Assembly: GCA_046303115.1 (NCBI GenBank)
Contig: JBKCGZ010000166.1
Span: 46,127 to 110,126, forward strand
Direction of reading: 5' to 3'
Origin: CAINEC01 sp046303115
GTDB lineage: Bacteria > Bacteroidota > Bacteroidia > AKYH767-A > OLB10
Length of the DNA stretch: 64,000 nt
Shown one piece after another: positions 1 through 8,399 of the stretch (position 1 is its first letter; the number at the start of each line of letters is the position of its first letter). A model generated the notes under the pieces. The model made no database searches, had not been told where the DNA came from, and worked only from the letters and a program-made list of their open reading frames with translations. The position numbers were made by a program, and so were the translations under genes.

Positions 1-614
1 AAGTACGCTATGCACAATATGTGCGACCTGATTTTGACTTCCGATACTATTTAAACTTCAATAAAACATCTTCGTTGGTAACGAGATTAGTTTCAGGTGT
101 TGGCTATGCATATGGTAACTCCACATTAGTTCCATTTGAGAAAGCCTTTTATGCTGGAGGCCCCAATGACATCAGAGCGTGGAGGTCAAGATCTCTGGGA
201 CCAGGATCAAATGTAACAACAGATTTATTCCAGCAGTTTGGAGAATTTAAAATAACAGGTAATATTGAATACCGTTTTAATTTATACAAGTTTTTAAAAG
301 GTGCAGTATTTTCTGATTTTGGAAACATTTGGTTATTGAATGATTCGGATGACAAGCCAGGGTCTGGAGTGAGTTTAAATACATTCGGAGATGAAATTGC
401 AATTGGATCTGGTATAGGAATAAGAAGTGACTTTACCTTCTTTATTTTTAGATTAGATGCAGCGGTAAAAATGAAAGACCCTTCAAAACCTGTAGGGAGT
501 CGTTGGATCGCTGGTGGTAATAACTTAACAGATGTTACTTTTAACTTCGGAATTGGTTATCCTTTTTTATTTTATTGCATTTGTGTGATTGATTTTTTGG
601 ACTTTATTAATTAA
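1..614 (+). CDS. Omp85/BamA-TamA-type outer-membrane beta-barrel protein, C-terminal part
   Basis: Partial gene: the reading frame is open to the left edge (codons V-R-Y-A-Q-Y precede the GTG at 21), so the start lies outside the window. The visible part is the last third of a 16-stranded Omp85 (surface antigen) barrel. It has alternating aromatic/polar strands, the FYAGGPNDIRAWRSRSLGPG loop (the family's conserved region around the RxW/RGF motif), and the penultimate strands ending FNFGIGYPF. Omp85 proteins insert or translocate outer-membrane proteins; the bacteroidal TamA/BamA-like 'outer membrane protein assembly factor' family is the best match. Odd point: the chain continues about 15 residues (LFYCICVIDFLDFIN) beyond the Phe where the family normally stops. 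Confidence 0.75.
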   Translation, partial: VRYAQYVRPDFDFRYYLNFNKTSSLVTRLVSGVGYAYGNSTLVPFEKAFYAGGPNDIRAWRSRSLGPGSNVTTDLFQQFGEFKITGNIEYRFNLYKFLKGAVFSDFGNIWLLNDSDDKPGSGVSLNTFGDEIAIGSGIGIRSDFTFFIFRLDAAVKMKDPSKPVGSRWIAGGNNLTDVTFNFGIGYPFLFYCICVIDFLDFIN

Positions 615-824
615 AATCTTACAACGAATTTTAATTACTTAAACAAGATAATGACTAGCAAAATATAATCGCCTAAATGTGATTATTCACTAAAACCCTG
701 TCATTTCTTACACTTTTTAAAACACATAATTCCTTCAAAACATCACAATGTAAGAATCCAACTATATTTTAAAAATCAAAGTTTTAAGCGAGGGTATTTT
801 TACTGCATCAAATATTTCAAACCA

Positions 825-1970
825 ATGCATAAAATATTACTTGTAGACGACCGACCTGAAAATTTATACTCGCTTGAGAATATACTCGCGAATGAAAACA
901 GGATTATTTTAAAAGCTTCATCAGGTGAAGAAGCCTTGAAAATCGCTTTTAGCGAAGATATATCATTAATACTACTTGATGTCCAAATGCCAGTAATGGA
1001 TGGATTTGAAGTTGCTCATATGCTGAAGCAAACCAATAGAACGAAGAAAACGCCTATCATTTTTGTAACTGCAATCAGCAAGGAAAAAAAATACATGCTT
1101 AAAGGATATCAGGAAGGCTGCATCGATTATTTATTTAAACCGCTAGATGTAGATATTACACAAGCTAAAGTAAATACACTATTAAAACTTCACGATCAAC
1201 AACGCGAATTGGAAATAAAAAATGCAGAGCTTGCGAAATTAAATCAAGAGAAAAATTATTTCCTTGGGGTAGCATCACACGATTTAAGAAATCCAATAGG
1301 TAATATTATTTCGCTAGTGCATATTCTTGAAGATGAAATGGGCGATACATTATCATTGGAAATGAAAGAAATGCTTCAAATGATGCATGATTCAGGAAAG
1401 GATATGTTAGAACTATTAAATAACTTACTTGATGTTTCGAAAATAGAATCTGGTAAAATGAATCTTAAGCTAAAGAATGATTCGATAGCTGGCATTATAC
1501 AAAAATCAATTAATGATAATATCCGCACCGCCAATGCAAAAGCAATTATACTTGATTATAATATCGGAGATAATATTCCGCAAGTAGCCTTCGATAAAAT
1601 ACATTTACAACAAGTATTAAACAATTTAATTTCAAATGCAATAAAGTTTTCTTTCGGAAATACTCATGTAGAGATTAATGTAATAAGAAAAGAAAATGAT
1701 ATTGTAATTTCAGTAAAAGATCAAGGACAAGGAATTCCGTCAAATGATATTCACAGAGTGTTTCTTCCTTTTGCAAGAACGAGTGTAGCAAGTACAAATG
1801 GAGAAAAAAGCACAGGCCTTGGACTAACCATCGCGAAGCGCATTGTAGAGGCACATGGCGGAAATATTTGGCTTAGTAGCGAAGTTGGGAAAGGCACTAC
1901 CTTCTTCTTTAGCCTACCAATAAATGAATATAAGAGAGAACCAATCCCTCTCGAGTTTATAAAAAGATAG
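825..1970 (+). CDS. Hybrid response regulator / histidine kinase (REC-HisKA-HATPase)
   Basis: 381 residues with no membrane segment or signal peptide, so a cytosolic two-component protein. The REC domain (about 1-120) shows the acidic pair D8/D9, phosphoacceptor D52 in LLLDVQMPVMDG and the conserved Lys in LFKP (K105). A short coiled coil (about 122-145) leads into the dimerisation box with phosphorylatable His152 in SHDLRNP. The HATPase domain shows an N box (NNLISNAIKFS), a G1 box (DQGQGIP) and a G2 box (STGLGLTIAKRI). A receiver placed before the kinase suggests that phosphorylation of REC by another kinase tunes this one. It stands alone, followed at once by a terminator, so its partner and target are unknown. 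Confidence 0.9.
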   Translation: MHKILLVDDRPENLYSLENILANENRIILKASSGEEALKIAFSEDISLILLDVQMPVMDGFEVAHMLKQTNRTKKTPIIFVTAISKEKKYMLKGYQEGCIDYLFKPLDVDITQAKVNTLLKLHDQQRELEIKNAELAKLNQEKNYFLGVASHDLRNPIGNIISLVHILEDEMGDTLSLEMKEMLQMMHDSGKDMLELLNNLLDVSKIESGKMNLKLKNDSIAGIIQKSINDNIRTANAKAIILDYNIGDNIPQVAFDKIHLQQVLNNLISNAIKFSFGNTHVEINVIRKENDIVISVKDQGQGIPSNDIHRVFLPFARTSVASTNGEKSTGLGLTIAKRIVEAHGGNIWLSSEVGKGTTFFFSLPINEYKREPIPLEFIKR

Positions 1971-1989
1971 CTGTTTAATTTGAAAATCA

Positions 1990-2018
1990 GGGCACCTCAA
2001 AAGGGTGCTCTTTTTTTT
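1990..2018. terminator. Hairpin plus T-run between convergent genes
   Basis: GGGCACC (1990-1996) pairs with GGTGCTC (2004-2010) over a short loop, with one G-T pair, followed by eight T. It is a good intrinsic terminator for the kinase gene on the plus strand. It also lies directly after the paaJ stop on the minus strand, where the following T content is weaker, so it may serve both. Confidence 0.75.
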
Positions 2019-3225
2019 ATGCGCGCTCGAGAATCATTGCATACCCCTGCCCTACGCCTATACACATGGTCACCATTGCAAACTTCTTATTCCCTTCAGC
2101 TAATTGATGGGATGCAGAAAGTGCTATTCTTGCTCCGCTCATTCCTAATGGATGACCTAACGCTATCGCACCACCGTTCGGATTAATACGACTATCATTA
2201 TCTGCCAATCCCCAACTACGAATACATGCCAAACTTTGAGCAGCGAATGCTTCATTCAATTCGATAATATCCATATCGTCCCAGGTAAGTCCTGCATTTT
2301 TCAATGCTTTATTTGCAGCTTCTACAGGGCCGATTCCCATAATACGAGGTTCAACACCCGCAATACCAACTGAAACAATTCTACTTAATGCTTTGAGATT
2401 GTTTTTTTTCAAACCTTCTTCGGATGCTAGCAATATAGCAGCTGCACCATCATTTAATCCGCTTGCATTACCTGCAGTAACGGTACCGTCCTTACGAAAA
2501 CTAGGCTTCAATTTAGCAAGCCCTTCGATAGACGTAGAAGGCTTTATAAACTCATCAGCCGTAAACAAAATCGGTTCGCCTTTTCGCTGTGGAATTTCAA
2601 CTGCTATGATTTCATTTTCAAATTTACCTGCCTTTTGCGCTGCTACTGCTTTCTGTTGCGACCATAAAGCAAATTGATCTTGATCCTCACGAGAAATACT
2701 ATCACGAATAGCAAGATTCTCTGCTGTTTCACCCATAGCATCTACACCAAACTTTTCTTTCATTAATGGATTGATAAATCGCCATCCGAAACTTGAATCG
2801 AACATTTGTGCATCGCGACCATAAGGTGTAGATGTTTTAGAAATCACCCAAGGGCCTCGTGTCATATGTTCTACTCCACCAGCAATCATTAACTCTGCCT
2901 CACCTAACATCAACGAACGCCCCGCAGAAGCAATAGCTGATAATCCTGATGCACACAAACGATTTACTGTTTCTCCAGGAATTGAAACAGGCAAGCCAGC
3001 AAGCAAAGTAGCCATACGAGCAATATTTCGATTGTCTTCACCAGCCTGATTAGCGCAACCCATTATCACATCACCTACAGCTGAAAAATCAACACCATTA
3101 TTTTTTTCTGCCAGCTTTCTTAAAACCAAGGCAGCTAAATCATCTGCACGAATAGGCCCTAGCGTTCCACCAAAATTACCGATTGGTGTTCTAACACCAT
3201 TAACTATGTATGCGTTCTTAATCAT
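2017..3225 (-). CDS. paaJ: Thiolase, 3-oxoadipyl-CoA / 3-oxo-5,6-dehydrosuberyl-CoA type (PaaJ/PcaF)
   Basis: 402 residues, the normal length for type II thiolases. The nucleophilic Cys91 lies in NRLCASGLSA. The late GGAIALGHPLGMSGAR holds the catalytic His, and MCIGVGQGYAM holds the second Cys. As the last gene of the phenylacetate operon it should perform the two thiolytic steps, releasing acetyl-CoA from 3-oxo-5,6-dehydrosuberyl-CoA and then splitting 3-oxoadipyl-CoA into acetyl-CoA and succinyl-CoA. It follows paaI by one base, so co-translation is likely. A plain acetyl-CoA acetyltransferase is the alternative by sequence; the operon context decides for PaaJ. Confidence 0.88.
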   Translation of the reverse strand: MIKNAYIVNGVRTPIGNFGGTLGPIRADDLAALVLRKLAEKNNGVDFSAVGDVIMGCANQAGEDNRNIARMATLLAGLPVSIPGETVNRLCASGLSAIASAGRSLMLGEAELMIAGGVEHMTRGPWVISKTSTPYGRDAQMFDSSFGWRFINPLMKEKFGVDAMGETAENLAIRDSISREDQDQFALWSQQKAVAAQKAGKFENEIIAVEIPQRKGEPILFTADEFIKPSTSIEGLAKLKPSFRKDGTVTAGNASGLNDGAAAILLASEEGLKKNNLKALSRIVSVGIAGVEPRIMGIGPVEAANKALKNAGLTWDDMDIIELNEAFAAQSLACIRSWGLADNDSRINPNGGAIALGHPLGMSGARIALSASHQLAEGNKKFAMVTMCIGVGQGYAMILERA

Positions 3226-3226
3226 A

Positions 3227-3655
3227 TTATTTTTCTTGAGGGAACCATTCCTTTGATGTTCTGTAAACTACTCCTTTGAACAACGCAACTGTTTGTCCTT
3301 GTTCATTCGTTACAATGATGGAATAAATTCCGATTTTATTTGTTAAACTTTTTTCTTCTGATGTTGCATAAATCACATCATCTTCTTTCAAAGAAACAGT
3401 ATGTGATATAGAGGTTTCGACTGATACACTTTGACGACCGTGAGAGTTAGAAGAAAATGCTAAAGCACTATCGGCAAGTGAATAGGTAATTCCTCCATGA
3501 GCTATACCAAATCCATTCAGCATTTCCTTTCTGATTTTCATTTTTAATTTACAAAAACCTGGAGCCACTTCTAATACTTCAATACCTAACCACTGACTAA
3601 ACCAATCGTGGTCATACATTCTTGAAACAATTTTATTGGCTTGATTAGCTTCCAT
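3227..3655 (-). CDS. paaI: Hydroxyphenylacetyl-CoA thioesterase PaaI (hotdog fold)
   Basis: 142 residues, single hotdog domain of the PaaI subfamily. The signature NGFGIAHGGITYSLADSA (about 48-65) is present, with His53 and the acidic residue Asp62 expected at the active site. PaaI hydrolyses ring-hydroxylated or stalled phenylacetyl-CoA intermediates to free CoA, a housekeeping step for the pathway. It lies 12 bases after paaH and one base before paaJ within the operon. Confidence 0.9.
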   Translation of the reverse strand: MEANQANKIVSRMYDHDWFSQWLGIEVLEVAPGFCKLKMKIRKEMLNGFGIAHGGITYSLADSALAFSSNSHGRQSVSVETSISHTVSLKEDDVIYATSEEKSLTNKIGIYSIIVTNEQGQTVALFKGVVYRTSKEWFPQEK

Positions 3656-3667
3656 GAATGATGCTTA

Positions 3668-4840
3668 TTAATTAAAAAAAGATTTATTCTCTCTAACCAT
3701 TTGGCGTAACAAAACAGATGCACGATAACGATCATCATGATACTCTATATACAGTGAATCTAAAATCGATAACACTTTCTCCAATCCTATTTCATCTGCC
3801 CATTTAAGCAATCCCTTAGGATAGTTCACACCTTTGGTCATTGATAAATCAATATCTTCTGCAGTAGCAATTTTATAATAAAGTGCATCCGCTGCTTCAT
3901 TGATAAGCATAGCTAAAACACGAATAACAATTTCACTTGATAAATCATCATCCGTTTTCGCAACTGGATTAACCGCATTTTCGCCGTAATCATAATAACC
4001 CTTGCCAGTTTTTCTTCCTAGTCGCTCTGACTCTACCATTTTCTTTTGAATTAAAGACGGACGAAAACGAGCATCATAATAAAACTGCTTCCATACAGTT
4101 TCTGTCACCGTGTAATTGATATCATTTCCGATTAAATCCATCAATTCAAACGGTCCCATTCTAAATCCGCCTTTCTCTCGCATCGCTGCATCAACAGTAG
4201 CCATATCAGCAATTCCTTCTTCAACAATCTTTAATGATTCACCATAAAACGGCCGAGCCACACGATTCACAATAAATCCAGGAGTATCTTTAGCAATTAC
4301 AGGAACTTTTTTCCAAGCCTGCATTAATGATTTACAATCTTCTGCTAAACCATCTTTTGTTTGAAGCGCTGGAATTACTTCTACTAGAGGCATTAATGGA
4401 GCTGGATTAAAAAAATGCAATCCGATAACTCGCTCAGGATTAGTACAAGCGGCAGCAACAGAAGTCACTGAAAGCGATGAAGTGTTTGATGCAAGTATAC
4501 ATGAAGCATTAACTACTTTCTCTAATGCTGAAAATAGTTCTTTCTTCACTTCTAGTATTTCAACGACTGCCTCAATGATTAAATCCGCAGAAGCAAATCC
4601 ACTCAATGAATCGATAACTGTAATTCGGCTACACAGAGCCGTTACATCCTCCTGCGACATTTTTCCTTTCTCTACTAACTTATTCAATGAAGATTCTGTT
4701 TTCTTCAGTGCATTATTGGCAGCTCCTTCTTTGGCATCAAACAAAAAAACAGAATGACCAGCAGATGCTGCAACTTGTGTAATACCGCTTCCCATTGCTC
4801 CCGCACCTATAACTCCAACAATTGATTTTTCTGATAACAT
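3668..4840 (-). CDS. paaH: 3-hydroxyadipyl-CoA dehydrogenase PaaH
   Basis: NAD-dependent 3-hydroxyacyl-CoA dehydrogenase: a Rossmann nucleotide-binding domain with GVIGAGAMGSGI at the N-terminus, the HFFNPAPLMPLVEV catalytic-His segment, the DTPGFIVNRV motif, then two C-terminal 3HCDH helical repeats (the second ends GVNYPKGLLKWADEIG). In phenylacetate breakdown it oxidises 3-hydroxyadipyl-CoA. I take the ATG at 4840 rather than 4885. It follows the paaG stop by one base, is preceded at a good distance by GGAGAA, and begins directly at the conserved domain; the extra 15 residues of the longer frame lie inside paaG and look non-homologous. 390 residues. Confidence 0.9.
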   Translation of the reverse strand: MLSEKSIVGVIGAGAMGSGITQVAASAGHSVFLFDAKEGAANNALKKTESSLNKLVEKGKMSQEDVTALCSRITVIDSLSGFASADLIIEAVVEILEVKKELFSALEKVVNASCILASNTSSLSVTSVAAACTNPERVIGLHFFNPAPLMPLVEVIPALQTKDGLAEDCKSLMQAWKKVPVIAKDTPGFIVNRVARPFYGESLKIVEEGIADMATVDAAMREKGGFRMGPFELMDLIGNDINYTVTETVWKQFYYDARFRPSLIQKKMVESERLGRKTGKGYYDYGENAVNPVAKTDDDLSSEIVIRVLAMLINEAADALYYKIATAEDIDLSMTKGVNYPKGLLKWADEIGLEKVLSILDSLYIEYHDDRYRASVLLRQMVRENKSFFN

Positions 4841-4841
4841 A

Positions 4842-5618
4842 TTATTCTCCTTTAAATACAGGCAAACGTTTTTCAAGAAAGGCATTTACTCCTTCTTTAT
4901 GATCATAAGTTTGGCCAGCTTGTGCCTGATAGACTTCTTCTAATTTAAGCTGTTGTTTTAAATCTGATGTTGCTGATTGATTCAACAACATTTTCGTTAA
5001 GGCGATACCTTTAGTAGGCATATTCGCTAATTGAATACAAATCTTATCTACTTCCAATTTAAGTACATCATCTGCAAAACACTTATACACCATTCCCATT
5101 TCTGCAGCTTCTTTACCTCCTACCTTATCTGCCAGCATCATTAATCCTGCAGCACGTTGAAAACCGATTAGTCGCGGTAAAAAGAAAGTTCCACCGCTAT
5201 CTGGAATTAAACCTATTTTACTAAAAGCTTGTATGAAAGATGCCGATTCTCCTGCTAAAACAATATCGCAAGCTAATGCGATGTTTGCACCTGCTCCAGC
5301 AGCAACACCATGTACCACTGCCACAACTGGCTTCTGCGCTTCACGGATTTTAATAATGATTGGGTTGTAATGCTCATCAACAATTTTTTGAATTCCTGGT
5401 CCATCAGGAGCAATAGCCTCTGATAAATCCTGACCAGCACAAAACGCTTTACCTTCTGCTTCAATCAAGATACATCGAACAACATTATCAGCAGAAAAAT
5501 TGTCGATTGCGGCTTGCATTTGCAAAGCCATTTCGCGATTAAAACTATTAAACTTTTCTGGGCGGTTTAACTTGATTCGGCCTACCCCATTTTCAATCGT
5601 AGCAGTTATTAAGCTCAT
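4842..5618 (-). CDS. paaG: Ring-1,2-epoxyphenylacetyl-CoA isomerase / enoyl-CoA hydratase PaaG
   Basis: 258 residues, crotonase fold. The oxyanion-hole segments are KAFCAGQDLSEA and HGVAAGAGANIALACD. IGLIPDSGGTFFLPRLIG carries the single acidic residue (D140) kept in PaaG-type isomerases, where classical hydratases have two Glu. The FCAGQDL signature is typical of PaaG. The enzyme converts the epoxide made by PaaABC(E) into the oxepin-CoA. It lies 67 bases downstream of paaD and abuts paaH. Confidence 0.88.
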   Translation of the reverse strand: MSLITATIENGVGRIKLNRPEKFNSFNREMALQMQAAIDNFSADNVVRCILIEAEGKAFCAGQDLSEAIAPDGPGIQKIVDEHYNPIIIKIREAQKPVVAVVHGVAAGAGANIALACDIVLAGESASFIQAFSKIGLIPDSGGTFFLPRLIGFQRAAGLMMLADKVGGKEAAEMGMVYKCFADDVLKLEVDKICIQLANMPTKGIALTKMLLNQSATSDLKQQLKLEEVYQAQAGQTYDHKEGVNAFLEKRLPVFKGE

Positions 5619-5685
5619 CTTTAAATTTCTTACTACAAAGAAAACTAAAAAAGGCTTTCGTTAAGCTATATTTATGAATGAAGTA

Positions 5686-6180
5686 TCAGTGACATTTGAA
5701 CTGCTCAAATGGTTGTCGACAGCCATTACAAAAGTGTAAAGCTTTGCAAGCAGTGGAACCAAATCGGCTGGTAAGTGAGGTGTCTGTTGAGCTACAAAAA
5801 GGACAAGCCACTGGACCTTTATCATTATTGGCAAAAGGATGTAAATTTTCGAAACTCAGTTTCTCAGGAGGTGCAATTCCATAGGCCTTTAACTTTTCCT
5901 TGGTTTCATCGCTCATCCAATCGGTTGTCCATGCCGGTTTATAAATCGTTTTGATACTTGGAGTTAAACCAACCAATAAAAGTTTTGCTCTTATTTGCTC
6001 CTCCATACTCTTCAAGGCAGGGCAACCAGAATATGTTGGGGTAATGTCAACATCCACATTTGAACCAGTAATTCGCACATCACGAACGACTCCTAATTCA
6101 ACAATGCTAATAGCGGGAACCTCAGGATCAGGAATAGAATTTAACAAGTCCCAGATTTCACTAATTTCTAATGTTACCAT
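5686..6180 (-). CDS. paaD: Phenylacetyl-CoA epoxidase maturation subunit PaaD
   Basis: 164 residues. The N-terminal half is a MIP18/DUF59 domain (WDLLNSIPDPEVPAISIVELG, then PTYSGCPAL with the family Cys). The C-terminal tail is Cys-rich (ACPFCSS and HFCNGC), the PaaD-specific zinc-ribbon-like extension. PaaD is not part of the catalytic complex; related proteins assist metal-cluster assembly, and it is needed for epoxidase activity in vivo. The start at 6180 lies within the end of paaC (7-base overlap), indicating translational coupling. Confidence 0.92.
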   Translation of the reverse strand: MVTLEISEIWDLLNSIPDPEVPAISIVELGVVRDVRITGSNVDVDITPTYSGCPALKSMEEQIRAKLLLVGLTPSIKTIYKPAWTTDWMSDETKEKLKAYGIAPPEKLSFENLHPFANNDKGPVACPFCSSTDTSLTSRFGSTACKALHFCNGCRQPFEQFKCH

Positions 6181-6944
6181 ACTGCGTCAGGATATGTTCT
6201 AGGCAGATATTGCATTTCAGCTAAAAGATAGCCTAAGTGCTCGCTATGTATGCCTTTCAAACCTCCAGTTGGGGAATAAGTATTATTTTCAGGAACAGAC
6301 AATGTTGCTTTAGCAAAAATTTCATGTACCATTTTTGTCCATTCATCACGCAACGTTGCTTTATCAAATGCAATTCCGTTGCTTATTAATAAAGCATCTA
6401 TACTATCTTGCTCAAAAAGCTCATTCGTATATGGCCATAATTCGTTTAAGGAATTTTGAATACGCTGATGACTTTCTGCTGTGCCATCACCTAAACGAAC
6501 TACCCAATCACCTGCATGTCGAACATGATAAGTAACCTCCTTAATTGATTTAGCTGCAAGTCCTGAAATTGTTTCATCAGTGCTCTTCATCAAATCACGA
6601 AACATCAGATAATCGAAACAACCATTTAAAAACAGTTTCATCATGGTAAATCCGAAATCTTTATTATCGGGCTGCTCCACCATTAATTTATTTCTAAACT
6701 CTCTTTCTCCTCTGCGAAACGCATAAAAATCTTCTGTTTTTCCGTCGCCTTCTATCTGAGCAGCATACGTATAAAAGCCACGTGACTGACCAATTAGATC
6801 TAGTGCTACATTACTCATTGCAATATCTTCTTCAAGGATAGGTCCATGACCTGTCCACTCAGAAATTCGTTGCGCATGTATTAGTGAATTATCAGCGATA
6901 CGTAGACAAAAATCAATTAACGCTTTATTTAAGTCCGTCATCAT
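6174..6944 (-). CDS. paaC: Phenylacetyl-CoA 1,2-epoxidase structural subunit PaaC
   Basis: 256 residues, close to the usual size (about 250). It shows the ferritin-like fold of PaaC with RISEWTGHGPILEEDIAMSN and the ALDLIGQSRG helix. PaaC pairs with PaaA to form the catalytic core but does not itself hold the reactive diiron centre. Start overlaps the end of paaB by 4 bases; MM at the N-terminus leaves the choice between two adjacent ATG codons open. Confidence 0.92.
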   Translation of the reverse strand: MMTDLNKALIDFCLRIADNSLIHAQRISEWTGHGPILEEDIAMSNVALDLIGQSRGFYTYAAQIEGDGKTEDFYAFRRGEREFRNKLMVEQPDNKDFGFTMMKLFLNGCFDYLMFRDLMKSTDETISGLAAKSIKEVTYHVRHAGDWVVRLGDGTAESHQRIQNSLNELWPYTNELFEQDSIDALLISNGIAFDKATLRDEWTKMVHEIFAKATLSVPENNTYSPTGGLKGIHSEHLGYLLAEMQYLPRTYPDAVW

Positions 6945-7231
6945 ATTTGTTTTAACCCGTCAGCTGTTTTGAAAAAGTTGGGAGAGCGATACATTTTATC
7001 ATTTGCGGGGTCGAAGAATGCACCTGCATCTTCCGGAGAAGAAGCGATGATAGCATCACTTGGAACAACCCAAATATTAACCCCTTCTTGTCTTCTACTG
7101 TAAACATCTCTTGCATTTAAAAGAGCAATTTCACCATCAGGAGCGTGAACGCTTCCTGCATGCTCATGAGGTGCACCTTGTTTTTTTTGAGTGAACACTT
7201 CCCACGTAGGCCATTGATGATTTGATTCCAT
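6941..7231 (-). CDS. paaB: Phenylacetyl-CoA 1,2-epoxidase subunit PaaB
   Basis: 96 residues, matching the family (about 95). Recognisable by WPTWEVFTQKKQGAPHEHAG near the N-terminus and the NARDVYSRRQEGVNIWVVPS segment. PaaB is the small bridging subunit that dimerises PaaAC heterodimers. It sits 21 bases after paaA and overlaps paaC. Confidence 0.95.
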   Translation of the reverse strand: MESNHQWPTWEVFTQKKQGAPHEHAGSVHAPDGEIALLNARDVYSRRQEGVNIWVVPSDAIIASSPEDAGAFFDPANDKMYRSPNFFKTADGLKQI

Positions 7232-7252
7232 TATTACTAATCAATTAAATTA

Positions 7253-8203
7253 TTAATTCACTTTTTTCTTAGTTGCATATGCTTTTGCCGCATCACGTAC
7301 CCATTGTCCGTTTGCATGTGCGTCATTACGTTGTTTCAATCGTAACTTATTACAAGGTCCATTTCCATTGATAACCTGGAAGAATTCATCCCAGTTTATT
7401 TCACCGAAATCATAATGGCGAGTTTCCTCATTCCATTTCAATTTATCATCTGGAATTTTTAATCCGATAGCCTGAGCTTGCTCCACTGTTCTATCAATAA
7501 AGCGCTGACGTAAATCGTCGTTCGTATATAATTTCACTTTCCATTTCAAAAGATCGGCGCTGTTAGGAGAATCTTTATCAGAAGGTCCGAACATCATTAA
7601 AGCAGGCCACCACCAACGATTCATCGCGTCCTGAGCCATGTCTTTTTGCTCTTGAGTACCACGCATCAGGTAAGCTAAAATCTGATAACCTTGTTTATTG
7701 TGAAAGTTCTCTTCTCTACAAATACGCAACATCGCACGCGAATAAGGTCCGTAAGAACACTTAGCCAACACCGTTTGGTTTACGATTGCTGCCCCATCTA
7801 CCAACCAACCGATGGCTCCAATATCAGCCCAAGTTAAAGTCGGATAGTTGAATATAGAGGAATATTTTGCTTTCCCTGATAATAGTTGATCGATCATTTC
7901 TGAACGATCCATACCTAAAGTTTCTGCTGCGCTATAGATGTACAACCCATGGCCAGCCTCATCTTGAACCTTGGCAATTAAGATAGCCTTGCGTGCTAAT
8001 GAAGGAGCTCTTGAAATCCAATTACCTTCCGGCAACATTCCAACTACCTCTGAATGAGCGTGTTGCGACATCATTCTCAACAATTGCTTGCGATACTTTT
8101 CAGGCATCCAATCCTTAGGCTCGATTACCTTACCAGCTTGAATACTGTCGTTGAATGCATTTTCTTTTTCGGATAAATCCTCCGTTTTAACATTTATATC
8201 CAT
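7253..8203 (-). CDS. paaA: Phenylacetyl-CoA 1,2-epoxidase catalytic subunit PaaA
   Basis: 316 residues from the ATG at 8203 (E. coli PaaA is about 309). It is the diiron monooxygenase subunit that epoxidises the aromatic ring of phenylacetyl-CoA. Two ExxH metal motifs are visible, QDEAGHGLY and REENFHNKQG, in the expected ferritin-like arrangement. KCSYGPYSRAMLRI and RWWWPALMMFGPSD are typical PaaA segments. The frame extends upstream to 8260, but the extra 19 residues do not look like PaaA and would start at the candidate -33 promoter box, so 8203 is preferred. First gene of the eight-gene operon. Confidence 0.93.
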   Translation of the reverse strand: MDINVKTEDLSEKENAFNDSIQAGKVIEPKDWMPEKYRKQLLRMMSQHAHSEVVGMLPEGNWISRAPSLARKAILIAKVQDEAGHGLYIYSAAETLGMDRSEMIDQLLSGKAKYSSIFNYPTLTWADIGAIGWLVDGAAIVNQTVLAKCSYGPYSRAMLRICREENFHNKQGYQILAYLMRGTQEQKDMAQDAMNRWWWPALMMFGPSDKDSPNSADLLKWKVKLYTNDDLRQRFIDRTVEQAQAIGLKIPDDKLKWNEETRHYDFGEINWDEFFQVINGNGPCNKLRLKQRNDAHANGQWVRDAAKAYATKKKVN

Positions 8204-8229
8204 CGGAATTAAGGGTCTTATTAACTTTG

Positions 8230-8261
8230 CTAAAATAATAGTTACGACTAACCTACGCAAA
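8230..8261 (-). promoter_or_regulatory. Candidate Bacteroidota promoter of the paa operon
   Basis: On the minus strand TTTG (8258-8261) is followed after 20 bases by TATTTTAG (8230-8237), one mismatch from the Bacteroidota -7 box TAnnTTTG, with the TTTG -33 box at the accepted spacing of 19-21. The predicted transcript begins about 20 bases before paaA. Inferred from consensus only. Confidence 0.5.
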
Positions 8262-8296
8262 TGAGTTTAGTCAGAATAAATTAACATTTTAGTCAG
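8246..8296. promoter_or_regulatory. Three GACTAA/TTAGTC half-sites upstream of paaA (putative operator)
   Basis: GACTAAC (8246-8252) lies between the candidate -33 and -7 boxes of paaA. The inverted, identical copies TTTAGTCAG occur at 8266-8274 and 8288-8296, exactly 22 bases apart, about two helical turns. Clustered half-sites over a promoter suggest a dimeric repressor; phenylacetate operons are often controlled by TetR-type PaaR or GntR-type PaaX, but no regulator gene is in the window. Confidence 0.4.
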
Positions 8297-8399
8297 CATA
8301 AAGTTTATTCGAAGATGTTTAGATTTTATGTAACATCGTAGAAAATTTTCAGTATAAAGTCCACCCGAAAGGGTATATATAATCAAACCACACACACTT

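Noticed and set aside
615..824. RNA gene in the gap before the hybrid kinase
   Set aside because: Only weak inverted repeats of about six bases; no tRNA arms or known RNA motif.
1980..2186. Plus-strand open frame of 68 codons
   Set aside because: It covers the terminator and the 3' part of paaJ on the opposite strand; composition and lack of any motif mark it as a shadow.
3668..4885. Longer paaH start at 4885
   Set aside because: It lies within paaG; the ATG at 4840 has a GGAG-type ribosome site and begins at the conserved domain.
7253..8260. Longer paaA start at 8260
   Set aside because: The added 19 residues are unlike PaaA and the start codon would lie at the candidate -33 promoter box, upstream of the predicted transcript.
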